From assembly GCA_964451955.1 (NCBI GenBank), contig CAYVKG010000049.1:1-30728 (forward strand): 30,728 nucleotides of DNA. Direction: 5' to 3'. The notes beneath the pieces are model-generated. The model was given only the letters and a program-made list of their open reading frames with translations, did no database searches and was not told where the DNA came from. The translations under genes were made by a program, and so were the position numbers. How positions within the stretch are numbered: position 1 is the stretch's first letter; each line of letters begins with the position of its first letter. The stretch is from JAPLNB01 sp964451955 (GTDB lineage: Bacteria; Planctomycetota; Phycisphaerae; Tepidisphaerales; Tepidisphaeraceae). This document shows, one piece after another, positions 1 through 8,030 of this stretch.

Positions 1-2
1 TG

Positions 3-71
3 CGAAAGGAGGGCGCGACGACCCAGGCAGCGGTAGTGGAGGTGAAAATCAAGGGGGGGGTTGTGTTCTGA
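3..71 (+). CDS. C-terminal tail of an upstream gene (partial)
   Basis: The frame is open from the left edge and ends at a TGA at 69-71, giving about 22 residues that end in KIKGGVVF. The alternating valines look like a closing beta strand. The next gene lies in the same frame, and the codons between this TGA and that gene's start are all open, so the stop separates two in-frame stretches. It may be a separate gene or the N-terminal part of the propeller protein cut by a nonsense change. Too little is visible to name a family. Confidence 0.4.
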   Translation, partial: RKEGATTQAAVVEVKIKGGVVF

Positions 72-125
72 TTCGATTACGAACGATGCGGGCATGACGG
101 CGGGACAGCGCCGTTAGGGCTTAAG

Positions 126-1277
126 GTGGAATGGGAATACAACGATCCTGAGGACGCCTGGCATTTCTCATCGCCGGCCGTGTTGGGGGGACGAGTCTAT
201 GGCACGTGGTCGTTCCAGAATGTCGACGGGAAGATCGTGGGGGAGGTTTACTGCCTGGATGCGCTCAACGGTATGGTGAAATGGGTTACAGAAGAGCCGT
301 TCAAGGGGTTCTTTAGCTCGCCGGCGGTGACGGGGGATGGGAAGTATGTGCTGATTGGACAGGGGTTGCACGAGGACAGGAATTGCGAGCTGTTGTGTCT
401 GGAGGCGGAGACAGGGAAGGTGCACTGGCGGATCAAGACAACACTGCATGTGGAGAGTTCGCCGGCGATTTTCGGGGACATGGTGGTGGCGGGAGCGGGA
501 GCGATTGAGGGGCCGGACCACAAGCCGACGACGGAGCCGGGGGAAGTGATTGCGGTGCGGATTTCGGATGGAAAGGAATTGTGGCGGTGCCAGGTGAACG
601 ATCCTGAGAGCTCGCCGGCGGTTTCGAAGGACGGAATTGTCTATATCGGAAGCGGTTTTCAAGGGAACGCGGTGGTGGCGTTGCGTAGCGAGAGCGACGA
701 GGTATTGGCGTCGCGGGGAATGAGCCGGGTGATGTGGCGAACGGCGTTGACGTATCCGGTGACGGGCCCTGTGACGTTGGCGGGGGATCTGGTGGTGGTG
801 GGATCGGGGAACAGCGATTTTGTGTATTCGTCGCCGCATCCGGCGGGGGTGGTGGTCGCGCTGGATGCCAAATCGGGGGAGGTGAGATGGCGGGCGACGA
901 TGAAGGATTCGGTGTTGGGGGCGGTGGCGTATCGGGACGGGAAACTGATTTGTCCGGTGAGGACGGGAGAGGTCGTGGCGTTGAAGGCGGAAGACGGGAG
1001 CGAGATCTGGCGATCGAGCGTGAGCGGGAAGTCGCCAGTGCTGGCGGCACCTGCGTTGGCGAGGGGGTATGTGTATGCGGTTAGCCGGGACGGGTATCTG
1101 GCGGTGCTGGAGGCGAGCAACGGGCTGGTGATTGAGCGGCATCAGCTCAATGCGACAGGGAAGCCGGGTGAGCGGGGGTTTTCGATGAGTTCACCGATGG
1201 TGGCGGGTGGACGCGTGTATGTGGGGAGCGAAACAGGTGGCCTGAGGTGCTTTAGCGGTGGGAAAGGTGGTTCATGA
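126..1277 (+). CDS. PQQ-binding-like beta-propeller repeat protein
   Basis: The 383-residue protein is built from about seven outer-strand repeats of the form aVxALDAxxGxxxW. Examples are YCLDALNGMVKW, LCLEAETGKVHW, VALDAKSGEVRW and VALKAEDGSEIW. This is the BamB/quinoprotein-dehydrogenase-like propeller fold, used for binding or scaffolding in secreted planctomycete proteins. No quinoprotein catalytic signature is visible, so I infer a binding role. The GTG at 126 is the assigned start, but the frame stays open upstream to the TGA at 69-71. Codons 72-125 read HDGGTAPLGLK just before VEWEY, which resembles the usual lead-in to the first blade, so the true start may lie further upstream. No signal peptide is present from the GTG. 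The stop overlaps the next start by 4 nt (ATGA), implying translational coupling. Confidence 0.8.
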   Translation: MEWEYNDPEDAWHFSSPAVLGGRVYGTWSFQNVDGKIVGEVYCLDALNGMVKWVTEEPFKGFFSSPAVTGDGKYVLIGQGLHEDRNCELLCLEAETGKVHWRIKTTLHVESSPAIFGDMVVAGAGAIEGPDHKPTTEPGEVIAVRISDGKELWRCQVNDPESSPAVSKDGIVYIGSGFQGNAVVALRSESDEVLASRGMSRVMWRTALTYPVTGPVTLAGDLVVVGSGNSDFVYSSPHPAGVVVALDAKSGEVRWRATMKDSVLGAVAYRDGKLICPVRTGEVVALKAEDGSEIWRSSVSGKSPVLAAPALARGYVYAVSRDGYLAVLEASNGLVIERHQLNATGKPGERGFSMSSPMVAGGRVYVGSETGGLRCFSGGKGGS

Positions 1278-4200
1278 ACAAGACGGCGCCGTTGATACAA
1301 GAACTTGCGGAATGTCGGGACAAGACGATGGTGGGGGGAAAGGCGATGAATCTTGGGAATTTGGTGCGGGCGGGATTTCCGGTGCCGGGCGGGTTTGTGG
1401 TGACGACGGCGGCGTATCGGATGTTGACCGAGGGGCGGAGGGACGAAGGAGGGAATCAGGAGATAGTAGGGCGAGAGATTTGTGCGGCGTATCGGCGAAT
1501 GGGAGGCGGGGTTGTGGCGGTGAGGTCGTCGGCGACGGCGGAGGATCTCGCGGACGCGTCGATGGCGGGGCAGTACGAGACATTTCTGAACATCGAGGGA
1601 GAGCAAAAGCTGCTGGAGGCGGTGCGGGCGTGCTGGGCAAGCCTCGACAGTCCGCGGACGCGGACCTATCTGCGCGAGCGCGGGATTGAATTGTCCGCGG
1701 TGGCGATGGCGGTGGTGGTGCAGCGGCTGGTGCCGGCGGAAGTGGCGGGGGTCTTGTTCTGCGCCAATCCGCGGACGGGGTCGCGGCGGGAGATGCTGAT
1801 TGAGGCAAGTTGGGGATTGGGGGAGGCGGTCGTGAGCGGGAGAGTGCAGCCGGACGTGCTGCGGGTGGACCGGGAGACGGGGCGAGTGCTGGACGCGGTT
1901 GTCGGGAACAAGCAGTTGTGCATCAGGCCGGGGAATCACGAAGAGCAGGCCGTCGAGGAAGAGAAGCGGGGGATTGTGTGCTTGAAGTCGACGGACGTGA
2001 TGAAGCTGTGGGAGTTGGCGAAGCGAGCGGAGGCGCATTTCGGTTCGCCGCAGGATATCGAGTGGGCGATTGCCGGAGGGGAACTGTATCTGCTGCAGTC
2101 GCGGCCGATCACGACGCTGGCGGCGGCCGAGGCGTATGAACAGCTTCTGCAGAACACGCGGCAGAGTTTGAGGGGCGCGCTGGAGCAGGGGCGCGGACCG
2201 TGGGTATTGCACAATATTGGGGAGACCTTGCCCCATCCCACGCCGTTGACCTGGAGCGTGGTCAGGCGATTTATGTCGGGGTCGGGCGGGTTTGGGGCGA
2301 TGTATCGGCAGGTGGGTTTCGAGCCCTCGGCGAAGGTGAGCGAGGCCGGATTCCTCGAGCGGATCGGGGGGAAGGCGTACATGGATCTGTCGCTGGCGGC
2401 GGAGATGTTCTTTGAGGGGTTCCCGTTCAAGTATGACCTGGAGATGCTGCGGGACAACCCGGACGCGGGGCAATCGCCGCCGACGGTGCCGTGCGGACCA
2501 ATTCGGGCGCGGATTCGGGTGGGGAGGAAGACCGCAAGGATCAATGCGGGGTTGAAGGAACTGGCACGCGAATACGACCGCACCTTCACGGGGCGGGTCG
2601 TGCCGGAGTTCGTGAAGTGGTGTGAGGGGGAAAAGCAGAGGGATTTGACGCCCCTGCCGGCGGGGGAACTGATGGAAGTCTGGCGCAGTCGGGAAAAGCG
2701 CGTGATGGATGAGTTCGCGCCGCAGTCGCTCTTGCCAAGCTTGATTGCGGGGATGGCGATGGCGGAGTTGCGGGCGTTTCTGGATGAGCACTTCTGGGAC
2801 GACGATCCGGACGAGCTGGTGAGGTTTCTGTCGAGCGGGGGACGGGCGGACAACACGGTGGTGGGGAACAGCGAGTTGCGGAAGGTGGGGTTGGGGCAGC
2901 GCGACCTTGAGGCGTGGATGGGGGAATTCGGGCATCGGGCGGCGGAGGAATTTGACCTGGCGACGCCGCGGTGGCGCGAGCAGCGCGAGGAAGTGCTGGG
3001 AATGGCGGCACGCCTGAAGGAGGGAGTGGACCCGATCGAGCTGCATCGCGCTCGGGCCAAGCGGACCGAAGAAAAGCTGGCGGAATTGAAGCGGAAACTG
3101 GGCGCGAAGAAGGCGGAGGAATTGGGGCGGAAGCTGGAAGTGGTGCGGCGGTATGTGCCCTATCGCGAGGATGGGAAGCATTACCTGATGATGGGGTATG
3201 ACCTGCTTCGGGACGTGGCGCTTGAGGCGGGGCGCAGGCTGGAGATTGATGCGGACGTGTTTCAGCTGCATTTGGAGGAGTTGTCTGATGCGCTGCGGGT
3301 GGGGTTTGCGCCGCTGCATCTGATTGCGCAGCGGAATAGGATCTTTGAGGCGGAGAAGCGGGTGGTGTTGCCACAGGTTATCGATAAGGATGCGTTGGAG
3401 ACGTTGGGAGAGACGCCGAAGGTCGAGGTGGCGGGAAGTTATCGTGCATTCGCGGTATCGACGGGAGTGGCGAGTGGTCCGGCGAGGGTGGTGAGGTCGG
3501 TGGCGGAGGCGGGGGAGATGGGGAAGGGTTACTTGTTAGTGTGTCCGTCGACGGACCCGGGGTGGACTCCCCTGTTTGTAAACGCGGCTGGGCTGATTCT
3601 GGAGTGTGGGGGAACCTTGTCGCACGGGGCGGTTATTGCGCGGGAGATGAACATTCCGGCGGTGGTCTTGCCGGGGGCGACGGGGTTGTTTGTGGATGGG
3701 GAAGTCGTAACGGTGGATGGAAGGAATGGGATTGTCAGTCGGGAAGGCACTGAGGTACGGAGGCGCGAAGGCACGAATGGGGAGGACCCGGATGATGTCA
3801 GGGTTCCGCGGGAGCTGGTGCCGCCTGTTGTTGGGGAAAAGGAGCGGTGGGCGGCGAAGATGAGAAACTGGTGGGCGGCGATTTGGGGGGTGTATCTGGT
3901 CGGCGTGTATGCGCTGCCGGAGCAGTGGGTGTATTGGCCCTCGATGAAGGCGATGGATTGGGTGCTGTGGCCAGTGGTGAGGGGGGCGGGGAAGGTGTGG
4001 ACGGTGGTGATAATGGCGGGGGCGCTGGCGGCGATGACGATGGTGTGCCAGCGGTGGCTCACGGACAATGCGAGGCTGGTCGAGGGGAAGAGGCGGGCGA
4101 AGGTGCTAATGGAGCGGGCGAAGACGCTGCCGAAGGGGTCCAGGCGACGTGGGGCGATGGTGGATTTGGCGGCGGGTGTGCAGATGCGGGTGGCGATGGC

Positions 4201-4891
4201 GGCGTTCGTGCCGTTGGGGGTGTTGCTTGGGCCTCTGGTGATGAGCTGCGTGTGGTTGCCGTATCGGGTAGCGCCGGATGCGTGGAATGCGGCTCCGGGG
4301 ACGGTGATGAACGTGGTGGCAACGGTGGCGAGCGACGTGAGGGAACCGGTGAAGCTGGAGGTGGGTGAACCACTGAAGCTGGACGAGACGACGTCGGCGA
4401 GTCAGGAACTGCCGCGTATTCGCGAAACGCTGGAAAAACTGGCGAGGCAATGGCAGGCAGGGAGCATCTATTCGGCGTTGCCGCAGGAATTGCAGTCGGT
4501 GATGAAGTTGTCGAGTGAGGCGACTCTGGCGGATCTGAAGGAGTATTTGGCGAAGAACAAGATACCGCCGCAGCCGGTGTTGTGGACGGTGAGGCCTGCG
4601 GAAGGTGTGGGCGGGCGGTTTCCGATGGCGGTGTGGGTCGGGGATCGGCTGGGGGCAAGACTGTGGGCGGTTCTGGGTGAAGAGTATGCGCCGGAGGCGA
4701 CGGAAGTGAATGGGATGGCGGGGGTGCTGTCGGCTAGGGTCGTTTACGCCCCGCCGGAGCAGAAGCGAGTCTTTTGGGCGCCACTGGGCAAGATCGGGCT
4801 GCCATCGTGGGATGTGGGGTGGATGATTACGTATCTGGGGGTGTATTTGCCGGCGGTGTTTCTGTTCAGGCGAGCTCTTAAGGTGGCGTGA
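1274..4891 (+). CDS. PEP synthase / PPDK-like protein with C-terminal EMC3/DUF106-like membrane region
   Basis: This 1205-residue protein has three parts. Residues 1-285 form the ATP-grasp PEP/pyruvate-binding domain, with RSSATAEDL at 84-92 and LLQSRPITTL near 275-284. Residues 290-730 resemble the middle region of rifampicin-phosphotransferase/PEP-synthase relatives. Residues 740-830 form the phosphohistidine swivelling domain, with CGGTLSHGAVIAREMN and catalytic His about 784. There is no TIM-barrel PEP-binding domain after it, so a normal PEP synthase reaction is not assured and phosphotransfer to another substrate is possible. The last ~370 residues carry hydrophobic segments near 868-884, 907-927, 973-995 and 1180-1201. 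A TDN-plus-basic-helix stretch between the second and third resembles archaeal DUF106/EMC3-TMCO1 (Oxa1 superfamily) proteins; that assignment is inference. The ATG overlaps the propeller gene's stop. Confidence 0.82.
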   Translation: MNKTAPLIQELAECRDKTMVGGKAMNLGNLVRAGFPVPGGFVVTTAAYRMLTEGRRDEGGNQEIVGREICAAYRRMGGGVVAVRSSATAEDLADASMAGQYETFLNIEGEQKLLEAVRACWASLDSPRTRTYLRERGIELSAVAMAVVVQRLVPAEVAGVLFCANPRTGSRREMLIEASWGLGEAVVSGRVQPDVLRVDRETGRVLDAVVGNKQLCIRPGNHEEQAVEEEKRGIVCLKSTDVMKLWELAKRAEAHFGSPQDIEWAIAGGELYLLQSRPITTLAAAEAYEQLLQNTRQSLRGALEQGRGPWVLHNIGETLPHPTPLTWSVVRRFMSGSGGFGAMYRQVGFEPSAKVSEAGFLERIGGKAYMDLSLAAEMFFEGFPFKYDLEMLRDNPDAGQSPPTVPCGPIRARIRVGRKTARINAGLKELAREYDRTFTGRVVPEFVKWCEGEKQRDLTPLPAGELMEVWRSREKRVMDEFAPQSLLPSLIAGMAMAELRAFLDEHFWDDDPDELVRFLSSGGRADNTVVGNSELRKVGLGQRDLEAWMGEFGHRAAEEFDLATPRWREQREEVLGMAARLKEGVDPIELHRARAKRTEEKLAELKRKLGAKKAEELGRKLEVVRRYVPYREDGKHYLMMGYDLLRDVALEAGRRLEIDADVFQLHLEELSDALRVGFAPLHLIAQRNRIFEAEKRVVLPQVIDKDALETLGETPKVEVAGSYRAFAVSTGVASGPARVVRSVAEAGEMGKGYLLVCPSTDPGWTPLFVNAAGLILECGGTLSHGAVIAREMNIPAVVLPGATGLFVDGEVVTVDGRNGIVSREGTEVRRREGTNGEDPDDVRVPRELVPPVVGEKERWAAKMRNWWAAIWGVYLVGVYALPEQWVYWPSMKAMDWVLWPVVRGAGKVWTVVIMAGALAAMTMVCQRWLTDNARLVEGKRRAKVLMERAKTLPKGSRRRGAMVDLAAGVQMRVAMAAFVPLGVLLGPLVMSCVWLPYRVAPDAWNAAPGTVMNVVATVASDVREPVKLEVGEPLKLDETTSASQELPRIRETLEKLARQWQAGSIYSALPQELQSVMKLSSEATLADLKEYLAKNKIPPQPVLWTVRPAEGVGGRFPMAVWVGDRLGARLWAVLGEEYAPEATEVNGMAGVLSARVVYAPPEQKRVFWAPLGKIGLPSWDVGWMITYLGVYLPAVFLFRRALKVA

Positions 4892-4915
4892 GGCGAAGCG
4901 GCCGGTGGTCTGCAG

Positions 4916-4932
4916 CCGGTTCCCAGAACCGG
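4916..4932 (+). other. Intercistronic hairpin before the FG-GAP gene
   Basis: CCGGTT and AACCGG form a perfect 6-bp stem around a CCCAG loop, 16 nt before the next ATG. No T-tract follows, so it is not a typical intrinsic terminator. It may affect mRNA processing or translation of the downstream gene, but it may also be chance in GC-rich DNA. Confidence 0.25.
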
Positions 4933-4948
4933 ATGTGAAGGAGCGAAG

Positions 4949-6334
4949 ATGAAATTGCGCATGGTCTCGGTGATGGTGATCGTCGTGTTGGTGTGCGCGG
5001 GGTGGGTGGGGGCGGTGATCAAGGTGGATATGCCCGTGTCGAAGGTGTATGGGGCGGCGAATCCGGTGCTGGTGGGAAAGGTGATTGGGGTCAAGAAGGA
5101 GAACCGGGTTGTTGAGGCGGAGGTGGTGGAGGTGGTGAAGGGGGTGTTTGGACAGAAGACGTTTCGGGTGCAGATTGCGCAGCCGGAGGAGTTGATCGGA
5201 AAAGTGGCGGTGGGGGAGCCGATGGTCGTGTTCGTGGGTCGGGCGATTGGCGGGGCGGCGGCGCCGGTGACGGTCCACGTGGCGGACACCTGGCTGCTGG
5301 CAGAGCGCGTGGCCGGGACCGAGGGATTGGTGCTGCGAGCGGTGCAGGAGAAGCGGGATCAGCTCAAGAGCTTCCCGGGACGGTCGCCGGCTCTGGTGGA
5401 GATTGTAAGGCAGATCAAGACGGGCAAGTCCACGCTGGCGGATGTGGTCGAGAACAAGGTGTTCACAGGCGGGATCAAGGAGATGGCAAAGTTGCCGGTG
5501 GAAAAGGCGAGCCAGGTCTTGCAGGCGGATGTGAATGGGGATGGGAAGATGGACCTGGTGGTTGTGGCGGGGAAGGTGAGGCTGTTCTTGGGGGGTGAGA
5601 AGGGGTTTCTTGACGGGACGGAGAAGTGGGGGCTGAACGATGTGAACTGCACGAAGGCGGCGGTGGGGGATCTGGATGGGGATGGGAAGGTGGATCTGGT
5701 GGCGGCAGGGAAGGTGTGGATGAATAAGGGGGACCGGTTTGTGGCGGGGGAGGCGGTTGAGGATGGGAACGCGCTGGCGCTGGCGGTGGTGAAGGGAGAG
5801 GTGGTGGTGGTGAGCAAGAATGGAGAGGTGTTCCGAAAGGGCGGGAAACCGGTGAAACTGTGGGATGAGAAAACATCGCCGCAGGATGGGGCGATCGGGT
5901 ATTGGGGCGACGATGAGCGGCTGTATGTCATGGCGGTGGACGGCGGGGGGGTGAGGCGGTATGCGCTGGATGGAGACGGGGCGGCGGCGGATATCGAGAG
6001 GCTCACGGGGGAACAGTTGTCGACATTCAAGAAGCTGATGGGGGGCAGCATGGAAAAGGCGAAGGGCGTGGCGACGGATGTGGATGGGGATGGGCGGGAG
6101 GACTACCTGGTGTATGGCGAGGGAGGAATGGCGATGCTGGTGAATCGGGGATTTGGCGCCTATCTGGTGAATCCGGATGTGGCAGAGTCGCTGAAAGGGG
6201 GAGAGATGTTGAAGAAGGGGGCGGTGTGTGTGGCGGGGAAGCGGGCGGGAGAGAAGGCGGAGAATCTGGTGATGGTGACTGAGGAGGGGGCGGTGATCGT
6301 AGCGGAGAATGCAGGGGCTGGCGGGGAGAAATGA
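4949..6334 (+). CDS. Secreted FG-GAP/VCBS repeat protein
   Basis: This 461-residue protein starts with a signal peptide: MKLR, a hydrophobic core, then a likely cut near VGA at residues 20-22. Residues 25-110 form a beta-rich domain. Three calcium-binding-type FG-GAP motifs follow: DVNGDGKMDLVVV near 193, DLDGDGKVDLVAA near 239 and DVDGDGREDYLVY near 375. Each fits D-x-D/N-x-D-G-x-x-D. Such repeats usually form an integrin-alpha-like propeller that binds ligands or polysaccharide outside the cytoplasm. A strong ribosome binding site (AAGGAG) precedes the ATG. The gene follows the PEP-synthase-like gene by 57 nt and probably belongs to the same operon. The ligand is not evident. Confidence 0.8.
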   Translation: MKLRMVSVMVIVVLVCAGWVGAVIKVDMPVSKVYGAANPVLVGKVIGVKKENRVVEAEVVEVVKGVFGQKTFRVQIAQPEELIGKVAVGEPMVVFVGRAIGGAAAPVTVHVADTWLLAERVAGTEGLVLRAVQEKRDQLKSFPGRSPALVEIVRQIKTGKSTLADVVENKVFTGGIKEMAKLPVEKASQVLQADVNGDGKMDLVVVAGKVRLFLGGEKGFLDGTEKWGLNDVNCTKAAVGDLDGDGKVDLVAAGKVWMNKGDRFVAGEAVEDGNALALAVVKGEVVVVSKNGEVFRKGGKPVKLWDEKTSPQDGAIGYWGDDERLYVMAVDGGGVRRYALDGDGAAADIERLTGEQLSTFKKLMGGSMEKAKGVATDVDGDGREDYLVYGEGGMAMLVNRGFGAYLVNPDVAESLKGGEMLKKGAVCVAGKRAGEKAENLVMVTEEGAVIVAENAGAGGEK

Positions 6335-6339
6335 GCCCG

Positions 6340-7644
6340 CTACAGCGGGTTGATGACCATGCCGGTGGCGAGTTTGGGATAGAAGTAGGTGCTTTTCTGG
6401 GGCATGACTTCGTTGTGGCGGCCCAGTTCCTCCAGCGCGTGGAGCGGGGTGGATTGGAGGAGAAGAGCGATCTGGTAGCGCGAGCCGTCGACTTGGGGTG
6501 CGATTTCGTCGGGGTCGGCGGTGTAGCCAATGGTGGGTTCGTGGCCCGGGGAGAATCGGGGCCGGATGACTTCGTCGAGAAGGTAGCGATGGAGGATGGC
6601 GACGTCTAGATGCCGCCATGCGTCGGATCTGTCGGGTTCGAGGTGATGGAGGACGGACGGGTCCTTGAGGTAGAGCTTGTAGAGCTTGCGGGTGGTGCCG
6701 TCGAACAGGCCGAGGGTGTGCGGCGGGAGTTTGGGGAGCGTGGTGTGAGCGAAATGGGCGATGCCGTCGCTCGCGAGGGGGACTTCGGTCATCTCAAAGT
6801 GGTCTTTGATGCTGACGGCCAGAAGAGCGGCGTTGAAGCTGCGCAGGCCGCCGATCAGCCGGTGGGTGGGGAGTATGAGCAGACCAGGATCCTGCATGGA
6901 GACCAATGAAAAGAGGCACCAATTGGCGGGGTGGGATTCGGGGAGCTTGCCGCCAAGCTGTTGACGGATTTCTTCCTGGTATTTGAGCGCGGTGGTGTAG
7001 CGGTGGTGCCCGTCGGCGATGTAGACAGGTTTGTGGCCGAAGAGGTCGATGACCTTCGTTTCGATCTCAGCATCAGGGACGGCCCAGAGGTCGTTGCGGA
7101 TGCCATCAAGATCCGCGGAGCAGATTGGGCGGGCGATATTGTGGTAGAGGAGATTAGTGACTTCGTTCTTGGGATCATTGAAGAGGCCGAAGATGGGCGA
7201 AAGCTGCGCACTGGTGAAGCGCATGAGTTTAAGGCGATCTTCGATGGGTTCGGCGTGGGTTCTCTCGTGGGGTACAACCTGACCTTGGCCGAAAGGTGAA
7301 AGTCGGACGAGCGCGAAGAATCCCCGGCGGTGGAAGGTCCGGCCGTGATGCTCGTACGTCTGCATGTAGGGGTAGAGTGCGGGGCGGGGATCTCTGGCGA
7401 GGATGTTGGCGTTGAGCCAGGCGTGGAGTGTAAGGTTGGCCTGTTCGTAAACCGAGTCTGGGCCAACGGTTTTGGGAGGCAGATGGGGCAGATCGATGGT
7501 TACGATGTTATTGGGGTGGCGGGCTTGGAGTGCAGCTTTGCCGTGTTCATTGAGGACGTCATAAGGGGGGGCAATGAGGTTGGAGAAATCCTTGGCCAAG
7601 CGGTTGGCATAGCGGACGGCAGTGAACGGGCGAATGTGGGCCAT
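6340..7644 (-). CDS. DUF1015 family protein
   Basis: The 434-residue protein matches the DUF1015 family over its full length. Visible family motifs are IRPFTAVRY at the N-terminus, APPYDV at 25-30, PHERT near 125-129, and ADGHHRYTTAL at 210-220 with its paired histidines. The family is widespread in bacteria and has no firmly established reaction that I can assign here; ParB/SerK-like kinase relationships have been suggested. I chose the ATG at 7644 because MAHIRPF matches the usual start; a GTG at 7686 would add 14 unusual residues. Neither start has a strong ribosome binding site. The gene converges on the FG-GAP gene, with stops 5 nt apart. Its upstream side faces about 340 bp of non-coding sequence. 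Confidence 0.85.
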   Translation of the reverse strand: MAHIRPFTAVRYANRLAKDFSNLIAPPYDVLNEHGKAALQARHPNNIVTIDLPHLPPKTVGPDSVYEQANLTLHAWLNANILARDPRPALYPYMQTYEHHGRTFHRRGFFALVRLSPFGQGQVVPHERTHAEPIEDRLKLMRFTSAQLSPIFGLFNDPKNEVTNLLYHNIARPICSADLDGIRNDLWAVPDAEIETKVIDLFGHKPVYIADGHHRYTTALKYQEEIRQQLGGKLPESHPANWCLFSLVSMQDPGLLILPTHRLIGGLRSFNAALLAVSIKDHFEMTEVPLASDGIAHFAHTTLPKLPPHTLGLFDGTTRKLYKLYLKDPSVLHHLEPDRSDAWRHLDVAILHRYLLDEVIRPRFSPGHEPTIGYTADPDEIAPQVDGSRYQIALLLQSTPLHALEELGRHNEVMPQKSTYFYPKLATGMVINPL

Positions 7645-7983
7645 AGGTGGGAGAAGAATAAGCCGACCGTACGAAGAATCAAGCACACAGGCGGCTTGTT
7701 CATTGCCGCGCCGAAGCTAGCTGGAGTGGAGCGGTCATGCACCCGAGGTCAGCATGAACCAGACGTGGTGTGGTCGGTGGCGATCCTGTCGGTGACCGCG
7801 ATGGACATTGTGCCGATCCGCGCGATATTGTCGTTGACGACAGGAAAGAAAGCGACGTTGCCGAATGTGCATCGGGGAATGGCGCAAAGCGGCTGGGTGC
7901 AAAGGGGTGATCTGAGGCACAGACAGGTCGCCGCTCATTACCCATTTTCACCGTAGCTGCGGGGGATTGTCGCTCGCAGGCGC
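7645..7983. other. Intergenic stretch without a recognised gene
   Basis: Short open frames exist on both strands here, but none shows a family motif, a signal peptide or a good ribosome binding site. It should hold the DUF1015 promoter, though no convincing -35/-10 pair stands out. The strand composition begins to change in this stretch, from G-rich to its left to C-rich to its right. Confidence 0.5.
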
Positions 7984-8011
7984 AAAAAAAGCCCGCGGCA
8001 ATGCCGCGGGC
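7984..8011 (-). terminator. Intrinsic terminator of the HEAT-repeat gene
   Basis: On the minus strand a perfect 9-bp GC-rich stem (GCCCGCGGC with GCCGCGGGC, 3-nt loop) is followed directly by seven T residues. It lies 20 nt past the stop of the HEAT-repeat gene, which is textbook rho-independent form. Confidence 0.92.
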
Positions 8012-8030
8012 GTCAGGGTATACGAGGCTA

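Noticed and set aside
1142..3319. A 725-codon minus-strand open frame opposite the PEP-synthase-like gene
   Set aside because: It is very rich in Arg, His, Pro and Leu, has no motif, and mirrors a clear gene on the other strand. Strong G bias on the coding strand removes stops from this frame.
4106..6619. An 837-codon minus-strand open frame across the end of the PEP-synthase-like gene and the FG-GAP gene
   Set aside because: Low-complexity Arg/His/Pro/Leu composition and overlap with well-supported genes; a by-product of composition bias.
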